The position numbers and the translations under genes are program-made. Shown in pieces: positions 1-8,913 of a stretch of DNA of 64,000 nucleotides. How positions within the stretch are numbered: position 1 is the stretch's first letter; the number at the start of each line of letters is the position of its first letter. A model generated the notes under the pieces. The model ran no database searches and was not told the DNA's origin. It saw only the letters and a program-made list of their open reading frames with translations. The DNA comes from Streptomyces sp. NBC_01241 (lineage in GTDB: Bacteria; Actinomycetota; Actinomycetes; Streptomycetales; Streptomycetaceae): positions 8,156,501 to 8,220,500 of the forward strand of contig NZ_CP108494.1 in NCBI RefSeq assembly GCF_041435435.1, written 5' to 3'.

Positions 1-238
1 CGTGGCTCTTCAGCGTGGCAATCGCGGTTGCATCGCCCTTGACGGGGGCGGAGCCGTACGCGCCTGCGTCGTAGGCGGTACGGACATCTGAGAGGACATC
101 CTCTGCTCGGTCGGTCTTGGCGTCGCACGCCTTGGTGACCGTCTCCTTCCGAGTGAAGAGGTTGAGTAGGTTGGCGTCCGTCGCCTCCGGGTAAGTGGTG
201 CGGGTGCACCGGTCATCAGCTGCGTCCGGATCTTGGTT
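1..238 (-). CDS. C-terminal-side fragment of an unidentified protein, runs off left edge
   Basis: On the minus strand an open frame (codons starting at window positions 2, 5, 8...) runs off the left edge. It reads ...TTYPEATDANLLNLFTR..., ...ACDAKTDRAEDVLSDV... and ...GDATAIATLKSH. Its third codon positions are nearly all G or C, as in real high-GC genes, while the other frames here give arginine- and proline-rich low-complexity peptides. No start codon can be placed: upstream the frame merges into the IS remnant at 339. I do not recognise the family. The right limit is approximate. Confidence 0.35.
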
Positions 239-338
239 CGCTGTGTCTGGGGCCCGCGTGTGTGGCGATCGTCGCGTGAGTGCTTTCGTCCGCCTCCATG
301 ACGTGGGCGATGCGCACGCCCTCCCCGCGCTGCCTCAC

Positions 339-709
339 CTCCTGGATCACGACCCGGCCCGGGAACCTGTTCGACAAGCGGCGTGAGCATCTGGGTGAAC
401 TCATCGCGGCCTGCCCCGAGATGACCACCTTGGGCGGACTCGTGCACGACTTCGCCCAGCTCATGGGCGAGCGCCGCGGAGGCGACCTCGACGCCTGGAT
501 CGCCGACGTCCGGAAGGCCCAGCTACCCCAGCCGGCACCCTTCCTCACCGGCCTCGAGCAAGACCACGACGCGGCCGTGGCGGGGCTCACGCTTCCGTAC
601 AACAACGGTCCGACCGAGGGGTGTGAACGCCAAAACGAAGCTCATCGCGAGGCAGATGTACGGCAGAGCAGGATTCGACCTCCTCCGTCACCGCATCCTC
701 CTTGGCTGA
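339..709 (+). pseudogene. ISL3-family transposase C-terminal remnant, frameshifted
   Basis: The plus strand encodes the tail of an ISL3-type DDE transposase: DLDAWIADVR, LTLPYNNGPTEG and then, in another frame, VNAKTKLIARQMYGRAGFDL followed by LLRHRILLG and a stop at 707-709. The usual motif is GPTEGVNxKxKxIKRQMYGRAGF. The frame breaks near position 620, exactly inside GPTEG/VN, so one small indel inactivates it. The N-terminal DDE core is absent. This is a dead fragment beside the GH95 gene. Confidence 0.75.
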
Positions 710-911
710 TTTCACCCTCCGTCACCACCGAATGCGAGACAGGGCCGAACGTTTTACAGTTCCGCCTGTCGGCGCTGATGGCGTGGTGTGTTCTGATAAC
801 GGCCGACAGGATCCGGTGCAGAGACCGGCCATGCCGACGACCCGTGCCGCTCCCTTTCGGGCGGCGGAATGCCGTCGGCTTGGCTGCTGCGGCAGCGAGC
901 GGGTGCCGCCG

Positions 912-3900
912 TCAGGGCTTGATCGCCTTCACCTTCGTGTCGACGCCGTTCACCCGCACGGTGACTTTCCTCTGGTTCCGCGCCCGGTCGGCCACGATCT
1001 TGTAGGACGTGACCTTCCCGTCCCGCCACTCACAGCTGACCTCGTAGCCGCCACGGGCACGGAGCCCGGTGAAGGAACCCTCGGCCTTCCATACGTCCGG
1101 CAGGGCGGGCAGCAGGTGGATGACGCCGTCGTGGCTCTGCAGGAGCATCTCCGCCACGGCGCCCGAGATGCCGAAGTTGCCGTCCATCTGGAAGGGCGGG
1201 TGGTTGCAGAACATGTTGGGCAGCGTGTTGTAGGCCAGCAGTCCGCGCAGCATGATCTGGGCGCGATGCCCGTCACCGAGGCGAGCGAAGAGGGCTGCCC
1301 GCCAGGGCCAGGTCCACGAGCGGCGGCTGTCGCCCGACACCGTCGCGGCCGTGAACGGGACGCCTTCCTTCTCACCGCACCGTGCCTTGAGCGAGACGAG
1401 GGCGGCAGCCGCGAAGTCGGGCGTCTTCGGGGTGATCTGGCGGCCCGGGTAGACCGCGAAGAGGTGCGAAGTGTGGCGGTGGATGTCGCTCGGGTCGTCA
1501 CGGTCGGTCTGCCACTCCTGCAGCTGACCCCACTTGCCGATCTTGTTCGGGGCGAGGCGCGCCTGCATGTCCGCGACCTTGGCCCGGTAAGCGGGATCCG
1601 CCTCGACCACCGCCTCGCAGTCGAGGTAGTTCTGGAACAGGTCCCAGATCATCTGCTGGTCGTGCATGACGCCGTCCTCACGCGGCCCGTGCTCGGGGGA
1701 CCAGCCGTTCGGCGCGACGAGGAGTCCGTCCTCGCGCTCCTTGAGATGGTCCTCCCAGAACTCGCAGATCTCCTTGATCATCGGGTAGGCGACGGTGCGG
1801 AGGTAGACCAGGTCCTGGGTGAACGCCCAGTGCTCGTACAGATGCTGCGCGTACCAGGCGCTCGCGGGAATGTTCCACTCCCAAGCGTTGCCGCCGAAGA
1901 TGCTCTGGCTGGTGCGGGCGGTCCAGCCACGCGTGTCCTTGCCGAAGGCGTTGCGGGTAGCCACGCGGCTGGGCACCGCCACCTGCTCGATGAACCCGAC
2001 GAGTGCCTCGTGGCACTCCGGCAGGTTCGTCGTTTCGGCTCCCCAGTAGTTCATCTGGACATTGATGTTGGTGTGGTAGTCGGAGGCCCACGGCGGCTGG
2101 TTGCTGTCGTTCCAGAGGCCCTGGAGGTTGGCGGGCAGGCCCTTCGGGCGAGAGGAACTGATCAGCAGGTATCGGCCGTAGTCGAACATCGTCTGTTCGA
2201 GTGTCGGGTCCTGCCCGCCCGCCGCGTAACGCGCCAGTCGGGCGTCGGTCGGCAGAGCGACGACGGTGGCGTCGGAGGTGCCCCAGGCGACCGAGACGCG
2301 GTTCATGAGGGCGCGCATCTTGGCGGTGTGCTCGTCGCGCAGCTCGTCGTAGGACCGGGCGGCCGCCTTGTCGAGCGTCCTGACGACGACCGGTTCCGGA
2401 TCGGCACCGCGCCACCCGGCGGCGGCATCGAGCTTGTAGTCGGTGCGGGCGTCGAGGAGCAGGGTCAGGGTCGTGCAGCCGCTGAACCGGAGCACCGACC
2501 CGTCGGCGCGGAAGTCGCCGTCGGTGTGCACGGTCCGGACGGTGCACGCGTGCTTGAGGCCGTTGCCCATGACACCGCTGAAGGCGAGCCGCCGGGCGTC
2601 GGCGTCAACGGTCGTCGGGGCCTTGTCCTGTGCGGACGTCAGCGAGATCTCTCCGGAGAGTCCCCGGGCGCTGTCCGACGTGTACCGGAAGACCACGACG
2701 TCCGCGGACCGGCTGGCGAAGGCCTCCCGCAGGACGCGCCGTCCGGGCGCGCCGAAGCGGGTGACGTGGACACCCTCGACGAAGTCGAGGGTGCGCTGGT
2801 AGTCGACGACCGCGCGCTGCGTGCGCGTGTCGAAGCCCGTGCCTTCCAGCGCGATCTCCCCGATCTGGAATCCGGTGGAGGATGCGCCGGGGGTCAGGGT
2901 GAGCCGGTAGATGCGGTAGGCCGTGCTGTTGGTGATCTGGAAGGTCCGGGTCTCGCCGCGGTCGGCGAAGGGGGCATTGGGGTTCTGCGTGTCGAGGGTC
3001 ACCCAGGCACGCCCGTCCTGCGACGCCTCGAGCGCCCATCGCCGGGGGTCGTCCTGCGGACGGTCCGGGGCCGCCGTCAGCGCGTACGAGGTAACGACGA
3101 CCGCGCGGGGCAGGTCGGCCTGCCAGACGACCGCCGGTGCAGCGGCGTCTACCCGCCAGACCGTGGCCGCATCGCTGTCCACCGAACTCGAGATGTCCAT
3201 CGCCCGGGACCCGGTCCCGGCACCGGACCCCTCGGAGTGCCCGCTCGGCGACGACAGGTACATCGAACCGCCCCCGCCCAGGTCAACGCCGGACAGACCG
3301 ATCTCGCTCACCTGGAAGTGGCTGACCCCTGCCTTGGGGACGAAGTCGAACCGGTAGAAGCGGTAGGCGGCGGTGTCGGCGCAGGTGAATTCCTTCTTCT
3401 GGCCACGGCTCTCGAAGGGCGTCGCCAGGGTGTGTCTGTCCAGCGTGGTCCAGGTGGCGCCGTCGGCGGAACCGGAGAACGTCCACTCCTGCGGGTCGCG
3501 CTGCGGCACATCGCCTGCACTCGTCAGACTGTAGGACGCGACCGCGACGGGGTCCGGGAGCTGGACCTGCCACTGCACCTTCGAGCCAGGCCCCTCGATG
3601 CACCACTTCGTGCTCGAGTCACCGTCGTACGTCTTGTCGACACCCTCCGACGAGGAGGTGCGGTACGGTCCCCCCGGGGCCGTGACCTTCGAACGGGAAG
3701 CGAAGGTGACGACGACGTCACCGAAGTTCCGGTACGAGCCGAACCCGGTCATGCCCGTGTCGAAGTCGCCGTCCCAGTTGTTGACTCCGCCCCACAGGCT
3801 CTGCTCGTTGAACTGGATGCGCTCCTCGTAGGGATCGGCGAAGAGCATGGCGCCGAGCCGGCCGTTGCCGATCGGCAGGGCCTGCGACTGCCAGTCCATG

Positions 3901-4115
3901 GCGGGGACGGGATACTTCAGCGCCTTGCGCGACAGGGTCGGCCACTGGATGGCCGCCGACGCGTCGGTCCCTGCGGCGACGGCCTGTCCCGCAGGGGTTC
4001 CGCCGGTCAGTTGAGCGATCAGAGGTGCAAGGGCGAGGGCACCGCCGAACTTGAGGATGCTTCGTCGCTGCGGTTGGGATTCATTGATCACGGTGAGATC
4101 TCCTGCACTATTCAT
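912..4115 (-). CDS. GH95 alpha-L-fucosidase with two internal discoidin-like modules
   Basis: Predicted secreted exo-alpha-fucosidase of about 1067 residues; GH95 enzymes release terminal Fuc-alpha-1,2-Gal. The start at 4115 places a twin-arginine-type leader (QRRSILKFGG, hydrophobic stretch, AVAAG) at the N-terminus; a start about 40 bases upstream is possible. The GH95 N-domain begins at LPIGNGRLGAM and FNEQSLWGG, is interrupted at about residues 132-428 by two F5/8-C-like repeats (each with a WTFSGSADGATW or WALEASQDGRAW type segment), then resumes. Family motifs follow: HTNINVQMNYWG near 681 (the paired Asn that activate the water), WSPEHGP near 806 (likely general acid Glu), HRHTSHLFAVYPG near 880 and DGNFG near 978 (likely catalytic Asp). 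It stands alone between IS remnants. The family call is firm; alpha-1,2 specificity is inferred from the family. Confidence 0.93.
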   Translation of the reverse strand: MNSAGDLTVINESQPQRRSILKFGGALALAPLIAQLTGGTPAGQAVAAGTDASAAIQWPTLSRKALKYPVPAMDWQSQALPIGNGRLGAMLFADPYEERIQFNEQSLWGGVNNWDGDFDTGMTGFGSYRNFGDVVVTFASRSKVTAPGGPYRTSSSEGVDKTYDGDSSTKWCIEGPGSKVQWQVQLPDPVAVASYSLTSAGDVPQRDPQEWTFSGSADGATWTTLDRHTLATPFESRGQKKEFTCADTAAYRFYRFDFVPKAGVSHFQVSEIGLSGVDLGGGGSMYLSSPSGHSEGSGAGTGSRAMDISSSVDSDAATVWRVDAAAPAVVWQADLPRAVVVTSYALTAAPDRPQDDPRRWALEASQDGRAWVTLDTQNPNAPFADRGETRTFQITNSTAYRIYRLTLTPGASSTGFQIGEIALEGTGFDTRTQRAVVDYQRTLDFVEGVHVTRFGAPGRRVLREAFASRSADVVVFRYTSDSARGLSGEISLTSAQDKAPTTVDADARRLAFSGVMGNGLKHACTVRTVHTDGDFRADGSVLRFSGCTTLTLLLDARTDYKLDAAAGWRGADPEPVVVRTLDKAAARSYDELRDEHTAKMRALMNRVSVAWGTSDATVVALPTDARLARYAAGGQDPTLEQTMFDYGRYLLISSSRPKGLPANLQGLWNDSNQPPWASDYHTNINVQMNYWGAETTNLPECHEALVGFIEQVAVPSRVATRNAFGKDTRGWTARTSQSIFGGNAWEWNIPASAWYAQHLYEHWAFTQDLVYLRTVAYPMIKEICEFWEDHLKEREDGLLVAPNGWSPEHGPREDGVMHDQQMIWDLFQNYLDCEAVVEADPAYRAKVADMQARLAPNKIGKWGQLQEWQTDRDDPSDIHRHTSHLFAVYPGRQITPKTPDFAAAALVSLKARCGEKEGVPFTAATVSGDSRRSWTWPWRAALFARLGDGHRAQIMLRGLLAYNTLPNMFCNHPPFQMDGNFGISGAVAEMLLQSHDGVIHLLPALPDVWKAEGSFTGLRARGGYEVSCEWRDGKVTSYKIVADRARNQRKVTVRVNGVDTKVKAIKP

Positions 4116-4370
4116 CGGCTCTTTAACGGAGAGATGGACAGCAGCATCGACATCCATCGAGGGCGCGGTCATCCTTGCCTGAACATAGATCGGATGTCTA
4201 GAGGTGTGCGCCACTGAATCACCTCGTACCGTCCGTCGCCTGCCGCGGCGGCGTGACGCGCCTTCCATGCGAGTCGCCCCGAGGCTGCCATGTCGTGTCA
4301 AGCCGCTTGAGGAAGCTCTTCCACATCCGGCTGATTCCTGGGTTCGAGGATCTTGAAGAGATAGCGTCAG

Positions 4371-4733
4371 ATGGAGACTGAGCAATTCCAGACGATGCCC
4401 CGGCGCGTCCTGGACGCGCGGGTGCCGTTCGTGTGGGTGACCGCGGACGAGGCGTACGGGCAGGTCAACCGGCTGCGGTACTGGCTGGAGCACCCCGATC
4501 CGAACGTGCCGGCGACCAAGGTGGACGACACCGTCATCACCGCCCGGGGCGCCGAAGCCCGGGGCGACGTGCCGGCGGTCGGTCCGCCGCGGCAGGCGTG
4601 GAAGCGCCTGTCCGCCGGCCCGGGCGCCCGCGGGCAGCGGATCTACGGCTGGGCCCGGGTGCCGATCCGGATCTGGCGGAAGAACGGCTTCGGCCACTGG
4701 GTGCTGGTCCGCTGCAGTGACCAGCGCAGATGA
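4371..4733 (+). pseudogene. IS701-type transposase internal fragment
   Basis: The frame reads VPFVWVTADEAYGQVNRLRYWLE, ATKVDDTVIT, AWKRLSAGPGARG and YGWARVPIRIW, matching the catalytic core of IS701-group DDE transposases (VTADEAYG carries a catalytic Asp). Both ends of the protein are missing: about 120 codons remain of an expected 400 or so. It stops soon after GHWVLVRCSDQ where a piece of the opposite strand takes over. Non-functional relic upstream of the GH95 gene. Confidence 0.7.
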
Positions 4734-4802
4734 TGGGTCGGGTTGAGGATCAGTCCGATTAGGCGGCGGATCTCCGGGATGGAAAGCGGGATCAGACGGG
4801 TT
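4718..4802 (-). pseudogene. Short transposase C-terminal scrap, inverted orientation
   Basis: Minus-strand reading gives TRLIPLSIPEIRRLIGLI then LNPTHHLRWS, which resembles the C-terminal EIRRL...WS segment of IS701/ISAs-type transposases. It abuts the plus-strand IS701 core fragment head-on, suggesting an inversion or a second element's tail. Only about 28 codons, so the identification is tentative. Confidence 0.35.
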
Positions 4803-4805
4803 TGT

Positions 4806-5498
4806 CCAAGATCGCTGCCCCCTTTGACGGCTTCCGAGCACGGACGGCGGTCAGTACGGCGAGCGCGGCCCGACTCCTCTCAGCGCTCGCAGGCCGAGCA
4901 GGACCGAGGGTCCCGCAGTACCTGCTCCGGAGTCTGTTGCTTCACGAGGGCGAGCCCGACACCTGCACCTGCATGCCGTGCGGCGTTCCGCCGGCGAAAG
5001 GGCGCGATGGCCCGCCACCGCGCCACTGGCTGCACGTCGGGCAGCAGGAGTGACCACCTCATGCCGGGAGGCCTGCCGCTCACGTGGGCGGGCCGTCGCG
5101 CCATTTCGGAACAGCCTCTTGACACGCAGATGCCCGACAGGTTTTCTGTGGCCACTCGATCGAATGCGTCTCTTTGTGTTTGATTTTGTTGTCAAGCTGC
5201 TGCTCAACTGCCCTGGCACCCGGCCTTACCTCGATATCGGCCAGCAAACCGGCACCGGCGCCCTCAGGAGCGCCACCCTCACCCGCCGAGGGGCCTTCCA
5301 TGGCCGTTAAGCCTCGCACCTCGCCCTGACCTTCCATCACTCCGCCCTCCTCGGCACCCGCCTGACTCTGAACTTGCACATGAGCCAGGCAGCAGAGCGT
5401 CGAGCTGTACCCGCCGTTCTGGACACCCGCCTGATCAACGAATCCATCAACTCGTAACCCTCCTCCGCTCGTTCCGAAGCCCTCAGGACAGGTCATTC
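4806..5498. other. Non-coding stretch, no recognisable gene
   Basis: About 690 bases with no frame showing both high-GC codon use and a recognisable family. A short direct repeat CACCCGCCTGA occurs twice near 5360-5435. The segment probably contains the promoter of the GH110 gene and further decayed IS sequence, but I could not assign a -10/-35 pair. Confidence 0.4.
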
Positions 5499-8285
5499 AT
5501 GATGCGCCCACCATCCATTCGAACTGCCCTCCGTGCCGCTGGCATATTCCTCGTCGGCGTACTCCTCAGTTTCCTAGCGGTGCCTGTCGCGGCCGGCCAG
5601 GGGGCGTCAGCAACGGTCGTACGGGTGACCGACTTCGGCGCGGACCCGACCGGGCGATCGGACAGCGCCGCCGCCGTGGCCGCCGCGTTGAGACATGCCA
5701 AGTCGGTCGACGGCCCGGTCCGCGTGCTCTTCCCCCACGGCAAGTACCACCTCTATCCCGAGCAGGCCGAATCGCGGGAGCTCTACATCTCCAATACCGC
5801 CGGCGCCGACGAGCGCTACCGCAACAAGCGGATCGGCCTCCTCATCGAGGACATGAAGGATGTCGTGATCGACGGGAACGGATCACACCTGCAATTCCAC
5901 GGGCTGATGAGCGCCTTCGCCGTCATCCGGTCGCAGCACGTCACCGCGACGAACTTCAGCTTCGACTACACGACCCCGAAGGTCATCGACGCCACGGTGG
6001 CCGAAACGGGCACCGCCAACGGCAAGGCCTACCGGATCCTCGACGTCCCGCCGGGGACGCTTTACCGCGTCGCGGACAACCACGTGACCTGGCTCGGTGA
6101 GACCAGCCCGGCGACCGGCCAGCCCTACTGGAGCGGCGTCGACGGGATGCAGTACTCCCAGACCCACGACCCCAAAGCGCAGCGCACCTGGCGCGGCGGA
6201 AACCCGCTTTTCGGGAACGTGGCAGCGGTCACTGACCTCGGAGACAACCGCATCCGCATCGACTACCAGTCCTCCACCGCGCCGTCCGACCGGGGACTGG
6301 TCTACCAGATGCGGCAGACGGCTCGGGACACCGCGTCCGGGTTCATCTGGGAGTCGAGCGACGTGACTCTCCACGGGATCGCGGCCCGATACCTGCACGG
6401 CTTCGGCATCGTCGGCCAGTTGAGCGAGAACATCACCATCGACGGCAATGAGTTCCGCACCGACCCCGCCACCGGACGCACGACCGCGGGCTTCGCCGAT
6501 TTCATCCAAATGTCCGGGATCAAGGGTGCCGTGACCATCACGAACAACACCTTCGACGGACCGCATGACGACCCCATTAACATCCACGGTACGTACGTCG
6601 AGGTGACCCAGCGGCTCGCGCCGGACAAGTTGGTGCTGTCCTATATGCATAGCGAGACGGCAGGCTTCCCCCAGTTCCATCCAGGCGACCAGGTCGAGTT
6701 CGTCGAGAAGCGCACCATGGCGGCCGTTCCCGGCGGCACCGCTACGGTCCGCAGCGTCGACGGACCGTCTGGTCAGGACCACGACAAACCCCTGACGACG
6801 ATGACCGTGACATTCGACCGGGCGATCCCCGACGTCGTCACTGCGGGCGGTTTCGTCGCCGAGAACACCACGTACACGCCCTCGGCACGGATCGCCGGCA
6901 ACACCTTCCGGAACGTACCGACCCGGGGAATCCTCGTCACGACGCGGCGACCCGTCGTCATCGAGGACAACATTTTCGACGGCATGTCCATGGCGAGCGT
7001 GTTCATCTCCTCCGATGCTTACCAGTGGTACGAGTCGGGGCCGGTGCGAGATGTGCGCATCCGGCGCAACACCTTCCTCCGACCGGCCAGCCCAGTGATC
7101 TTCGTTGAGCCGACAAACCAGGTACTCGACCCCAAGAACCCGGTGCACCAAGGGATCCGCGTCGAGCACAACGAGTTCCGTATCGGCAACGTCGAACTGG
7201 TGAATGCCAAAAGCGTCCGCGGCGTCACGTTCCTCGGCAACCACGTCAAACGCCTCGACCGCGACCAGCTCGTCGCCGTGCAGGCCAACAACCCGTGTCC
7301 CGCTGTGGGCGCCACGGTGCGGGTCCGCGCCGTCGCGGCCGACGAACCCCACACCTCGTCCCTGTTCCGCTTCCGCGGCTCGAGTGACGTCCTCATCCAG
7401 GACAACCGGTACGACAACGGACTGAATCTGCGGGCCGACCTTGAGACGACGCAAGCCGACCAGGTCACCGTCGACGGGGACGACATCCGGATCGGGCAGG
7501 ACAACATCCGTCCGGTGGTTGAGGCGCCGAAGTTCCGATCGAGCAAGCCGCGGGTGCTGAAGGTCGCACCAGACGGTACAGCGACGGCGGTCGCCGCGGG
7601 CACCGCGGAGGTGACAGCAATCATCAACACGGAGAACGGCCGACTCGTCTCCCGCGCCCTGACGATGACCGTCGGCGGCGATCCGGCATCACCTGAATGC
7701 GCCGTGACGCCCACCCTGTCCGACTCCTGGACCGTGCTGCGCGACACCCCCGGTAAGCGCGCGTTTCTGCCCGACGGGGCCCTGTCGCTCACCCCGACCG
7801 GCAGCAGTTTCCTCTGGGCCAACCAGAACTCGGCTCGCAACATCGTGCTGACCGACGTCGGCGGCGGCGAGGGGACGGCAACCGTGAAGATGGTCGGTAA
7901 GACCCAGCGCGGCTACATGGAGGCGGGCCTGCTGCTCTACCGCGGCGACAACGACTACATCGCTCTGCAGCGCAAGCACAACAACGGAACTCCCACCGTC
8001 ACAGCCGTGACCGAGTCCGCCGGACAGCCGGAGGAGAGCCGGCGGATCGCCGACCCGGATCAGTCCGCGCTCTGGCTGCGACTGGCCCGTACCGGCGATA
8101 CGGTCATTGCCTCCGTGTCGACAAACGGCGTGGACTTCACACCAATCGGATCACCGATCTCCGCGGCGTGGCTCGGGCAGGCCCGGTTCGGCGTCATGGC
8201 AGAGGTGGAGAATCCGGGACCCGACCAGCCGTTCGAGTTCCGCGACGCAACCATCAGCGGGAAGCAGGTGCCCTTCATGGATTAG
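5499..8285 (+). CDS. GH110 exo-alpha-1,3-galactosidase, secreted
   Basis: Protein of 928 residues with a Sec-type signal peptide (AGIFLVGVLLSFLAVPVAAG). The right-handed beta-helix body carries GH110 features: VTDFGADPTGRSDSAAAV near the N-terminus, IDGNGSHLQFHG, then GFADFIQMSG and DGPHDDPINIHGTYVEV near residues 340-370 with the conserved acidic cluster, and repeated NTF/NHF turns. GH110 enzymes remove terminal alpha-1,3-linked galactose, some acting on the blood group B antigen. After the helix come a BIG2-like Ig domain (about 667-725) and a concanavalin-like C-terminal domain (about 730-925) that may bind glycan. A good ribosome site (AGGACAGG) precedes the start; ATG at 5502 is an equal alternative. 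A 22-bp hairpin follows the stop. Linear versus branched (fucosylated) substrate preference cannot be told from sequence. Confidence 0.93.
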   Translation: MMRPPSIRTALRAAGIFLVGVLLSFLAVPVAAGQGASATVVRVTDFGADPTGRSDSAAAVAAALRHAKSVDGPVRVLFPHGKYHLYPEQAESRELYISNTAGADERYRNKRIGLLIEDMKDVVIDGNGSHLQFHGLMSAFAVIRSQHVTATNFSFDYTTPKVIDATVAETGTANGKAYRILDVPPGTLYRVADNHVTWLGETSPATGQPYWSGVDGMQYSQTHDPKAQRTWRGGNPLFGNVAAVTDLGDNRIRIDYQSSTAPSDRGLVYQMRQTARDTASGFIWESSDVTLHGIAARYLHGFGIVGQLSENITIDGNEFRTDPATGRTTAGFADFIQMSGIKGAVTITNNTFDGPHDDPINIHGTYVEVTQRLAPDKLVLSYMHSETAGFPQFHPGDQVEFVEKRTMAAVPGGTATVRSVDGPSGQDHDKPLTTMTVTFDRAIPDVVTAGGFVAENTTYTPSARIAGNTFRNVPTRGILVTTRRPVVIEDNIFDGMSMASVFISSDAYQWYESGPVRDVRIRRNTFLRPASPVIFVEPTNQVLDPKNPVHQGIRVEHNEFRIGNVELVNAKSVRGVTFLGNHVKRLDRDQLVAVQANNPCPAVGATVRVRAVAADEPHTSSLFRFRGSSDVLIQDNRYDNGLNLRADLETTQADQVTVDGDDIRIGQDNIRPVVEAPKFRSSKPRVLKVAPDGTATAVAAGTAEVTAIINTENGRLVSRALTMTVGGDPASPECAVTPTLSDSWTVLRDTPGKRAFLPDGALSLTPTGSSFLWANQNSARNIVLTDVGGGEGTATVKMVGKTQRGYMEAGLLLYRGDNDYIALQRKHNNGTPTVTAVTESAGQPEESRRIADPDQSALWLRLARTGDTVIASVSTNGVDFTPIGSPISAAWLGQARFGVMAEVENPGPDQPFEFRDATISGKQVPFMD

Positions 8286-8339
8286 CCGCCGGCACTCCCC
8301 GCTCCGCCGCCAGTCAGACGCCGTTCGTCCAGTAGCTGC

Positions 8340-8386
8340 GTTGGTGCGACGCCGGCCCTCCCGCGGAGGGCCGGCGTCGCACCAAC
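8340..8386 (+). terminator. Terminator hairpin after GH110
   Basis: Two perfectly complementary 22-base arms (8340-8361 and 8365-8386) separated by the 3-base loop CGC, 55 bases after the GH110 stop. No U-tract follows, which is usual for Streptomyces terminators. Confidence 0.8.
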
Positions 8387-8491
8387 AACACGCCGAGAAT
8401 CGGGGCGAGGACAACCAGCGCGACTCCCACGAGCGGAACGAACCGAAGGGTGAGCTGTACTGAGATTTGTGGAGTCCCCTCTGATGTCAGG

Positions 8492-8593
8492 GTTACTACC
8501 AAGGGCATCGACGTCACCATCGACTTCACGGACGCCGGCACCAAGAAGCACACGAACACCTGGCAGAAGCTGCTCGACGACGGCAGCGACGGA
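8492..8593 (+). pseudogene. Fragment of a family 1 sugar-binding lipoprotein
   Basis: Reads VTTKGIDVTIDFTDAG and TKKHTNTWQKLLDDG, a segment typical of the middle of ABC family 1 sugar-binding proteins. A related fragment lies on the opposite strand at 22780-23065. It is cut off on the right by the IS630 remnant. Non-functional. Confidence 0.55.
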
Positions 8594-8913
8594 GATCCGG
8601 CGGCGGGACCTGCCGCGGACCCTGACGACAGGAGTGTGGCCACGGCGGCCCCAGGTGCGTGCACGGGGCGGCGTCATCGCAAACCCGGCCTCGTCCTCGA
8701 AGGCGGTCCAGGCGTCGAGCGCCGCCGCGGCGCTTCTACCCGCGGCGACACCTCCTTCTTCCACAACTCCACCGCATGTTCGTCCCGTTCCAGAGCCCTG
8801 CGAGCCGGCGCCTGCCATGACCAGCCATGCCCTTTCAGCAGCCGCCACACAGTCGCCACCGACACATTCACCCGGAAACGGCGGGCGATCACCGCTTGAA
8901 CCCGGCCCAAGGT
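8594..8913 (-). pseudogene. IS630-type transposase, C-terminal side of the interrupted gene
   Basis: Minus strand: TLGRVQAVIARRFRVNVS, VATVWRLLKGHGWSWQAPAR and RALERDEHAVELWKKE in one frame (winged-helix part), then in a second frame AWTAFEDEAGFAMTPPRART and WGRRGHTPVV (start of the DDE domain, EDE motif). So there is at least one frameshift, and the rest of the catalytic domain is missing. Its N-terminal continuation is not adjacent: it lies at 18203-18480, beyond the composite transposon. Joining the two at one copy of the 10-bp duplication gives DQRWTLGRVQAVI in frame. Confidence 0.8.
8904..8913. repeat. Left copy of 10-bp target-site duplication
   Basis: GGCCCAAGGT directly outside the left inverted repeat of IS4 copy 1. 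The identical sequence lies directly outside the right end of IS4 copy 2 (18203-18212). Neither IS copy has matching sequence on its inner side, so the duplication belongs to the whole 8914-18202 unit. Confidence 0.85.

Noticed and set aside
702..4217. Very long open frame (over 1100 codons) on the plus strand opposite the GH95 gene
   Set aside because: It is the mirror of a strongly biased high-GC coding frame and gives an Arg/Gly/Val/Asp-rich sequence with no domain. The minus strand carries complete GH95 motifs.
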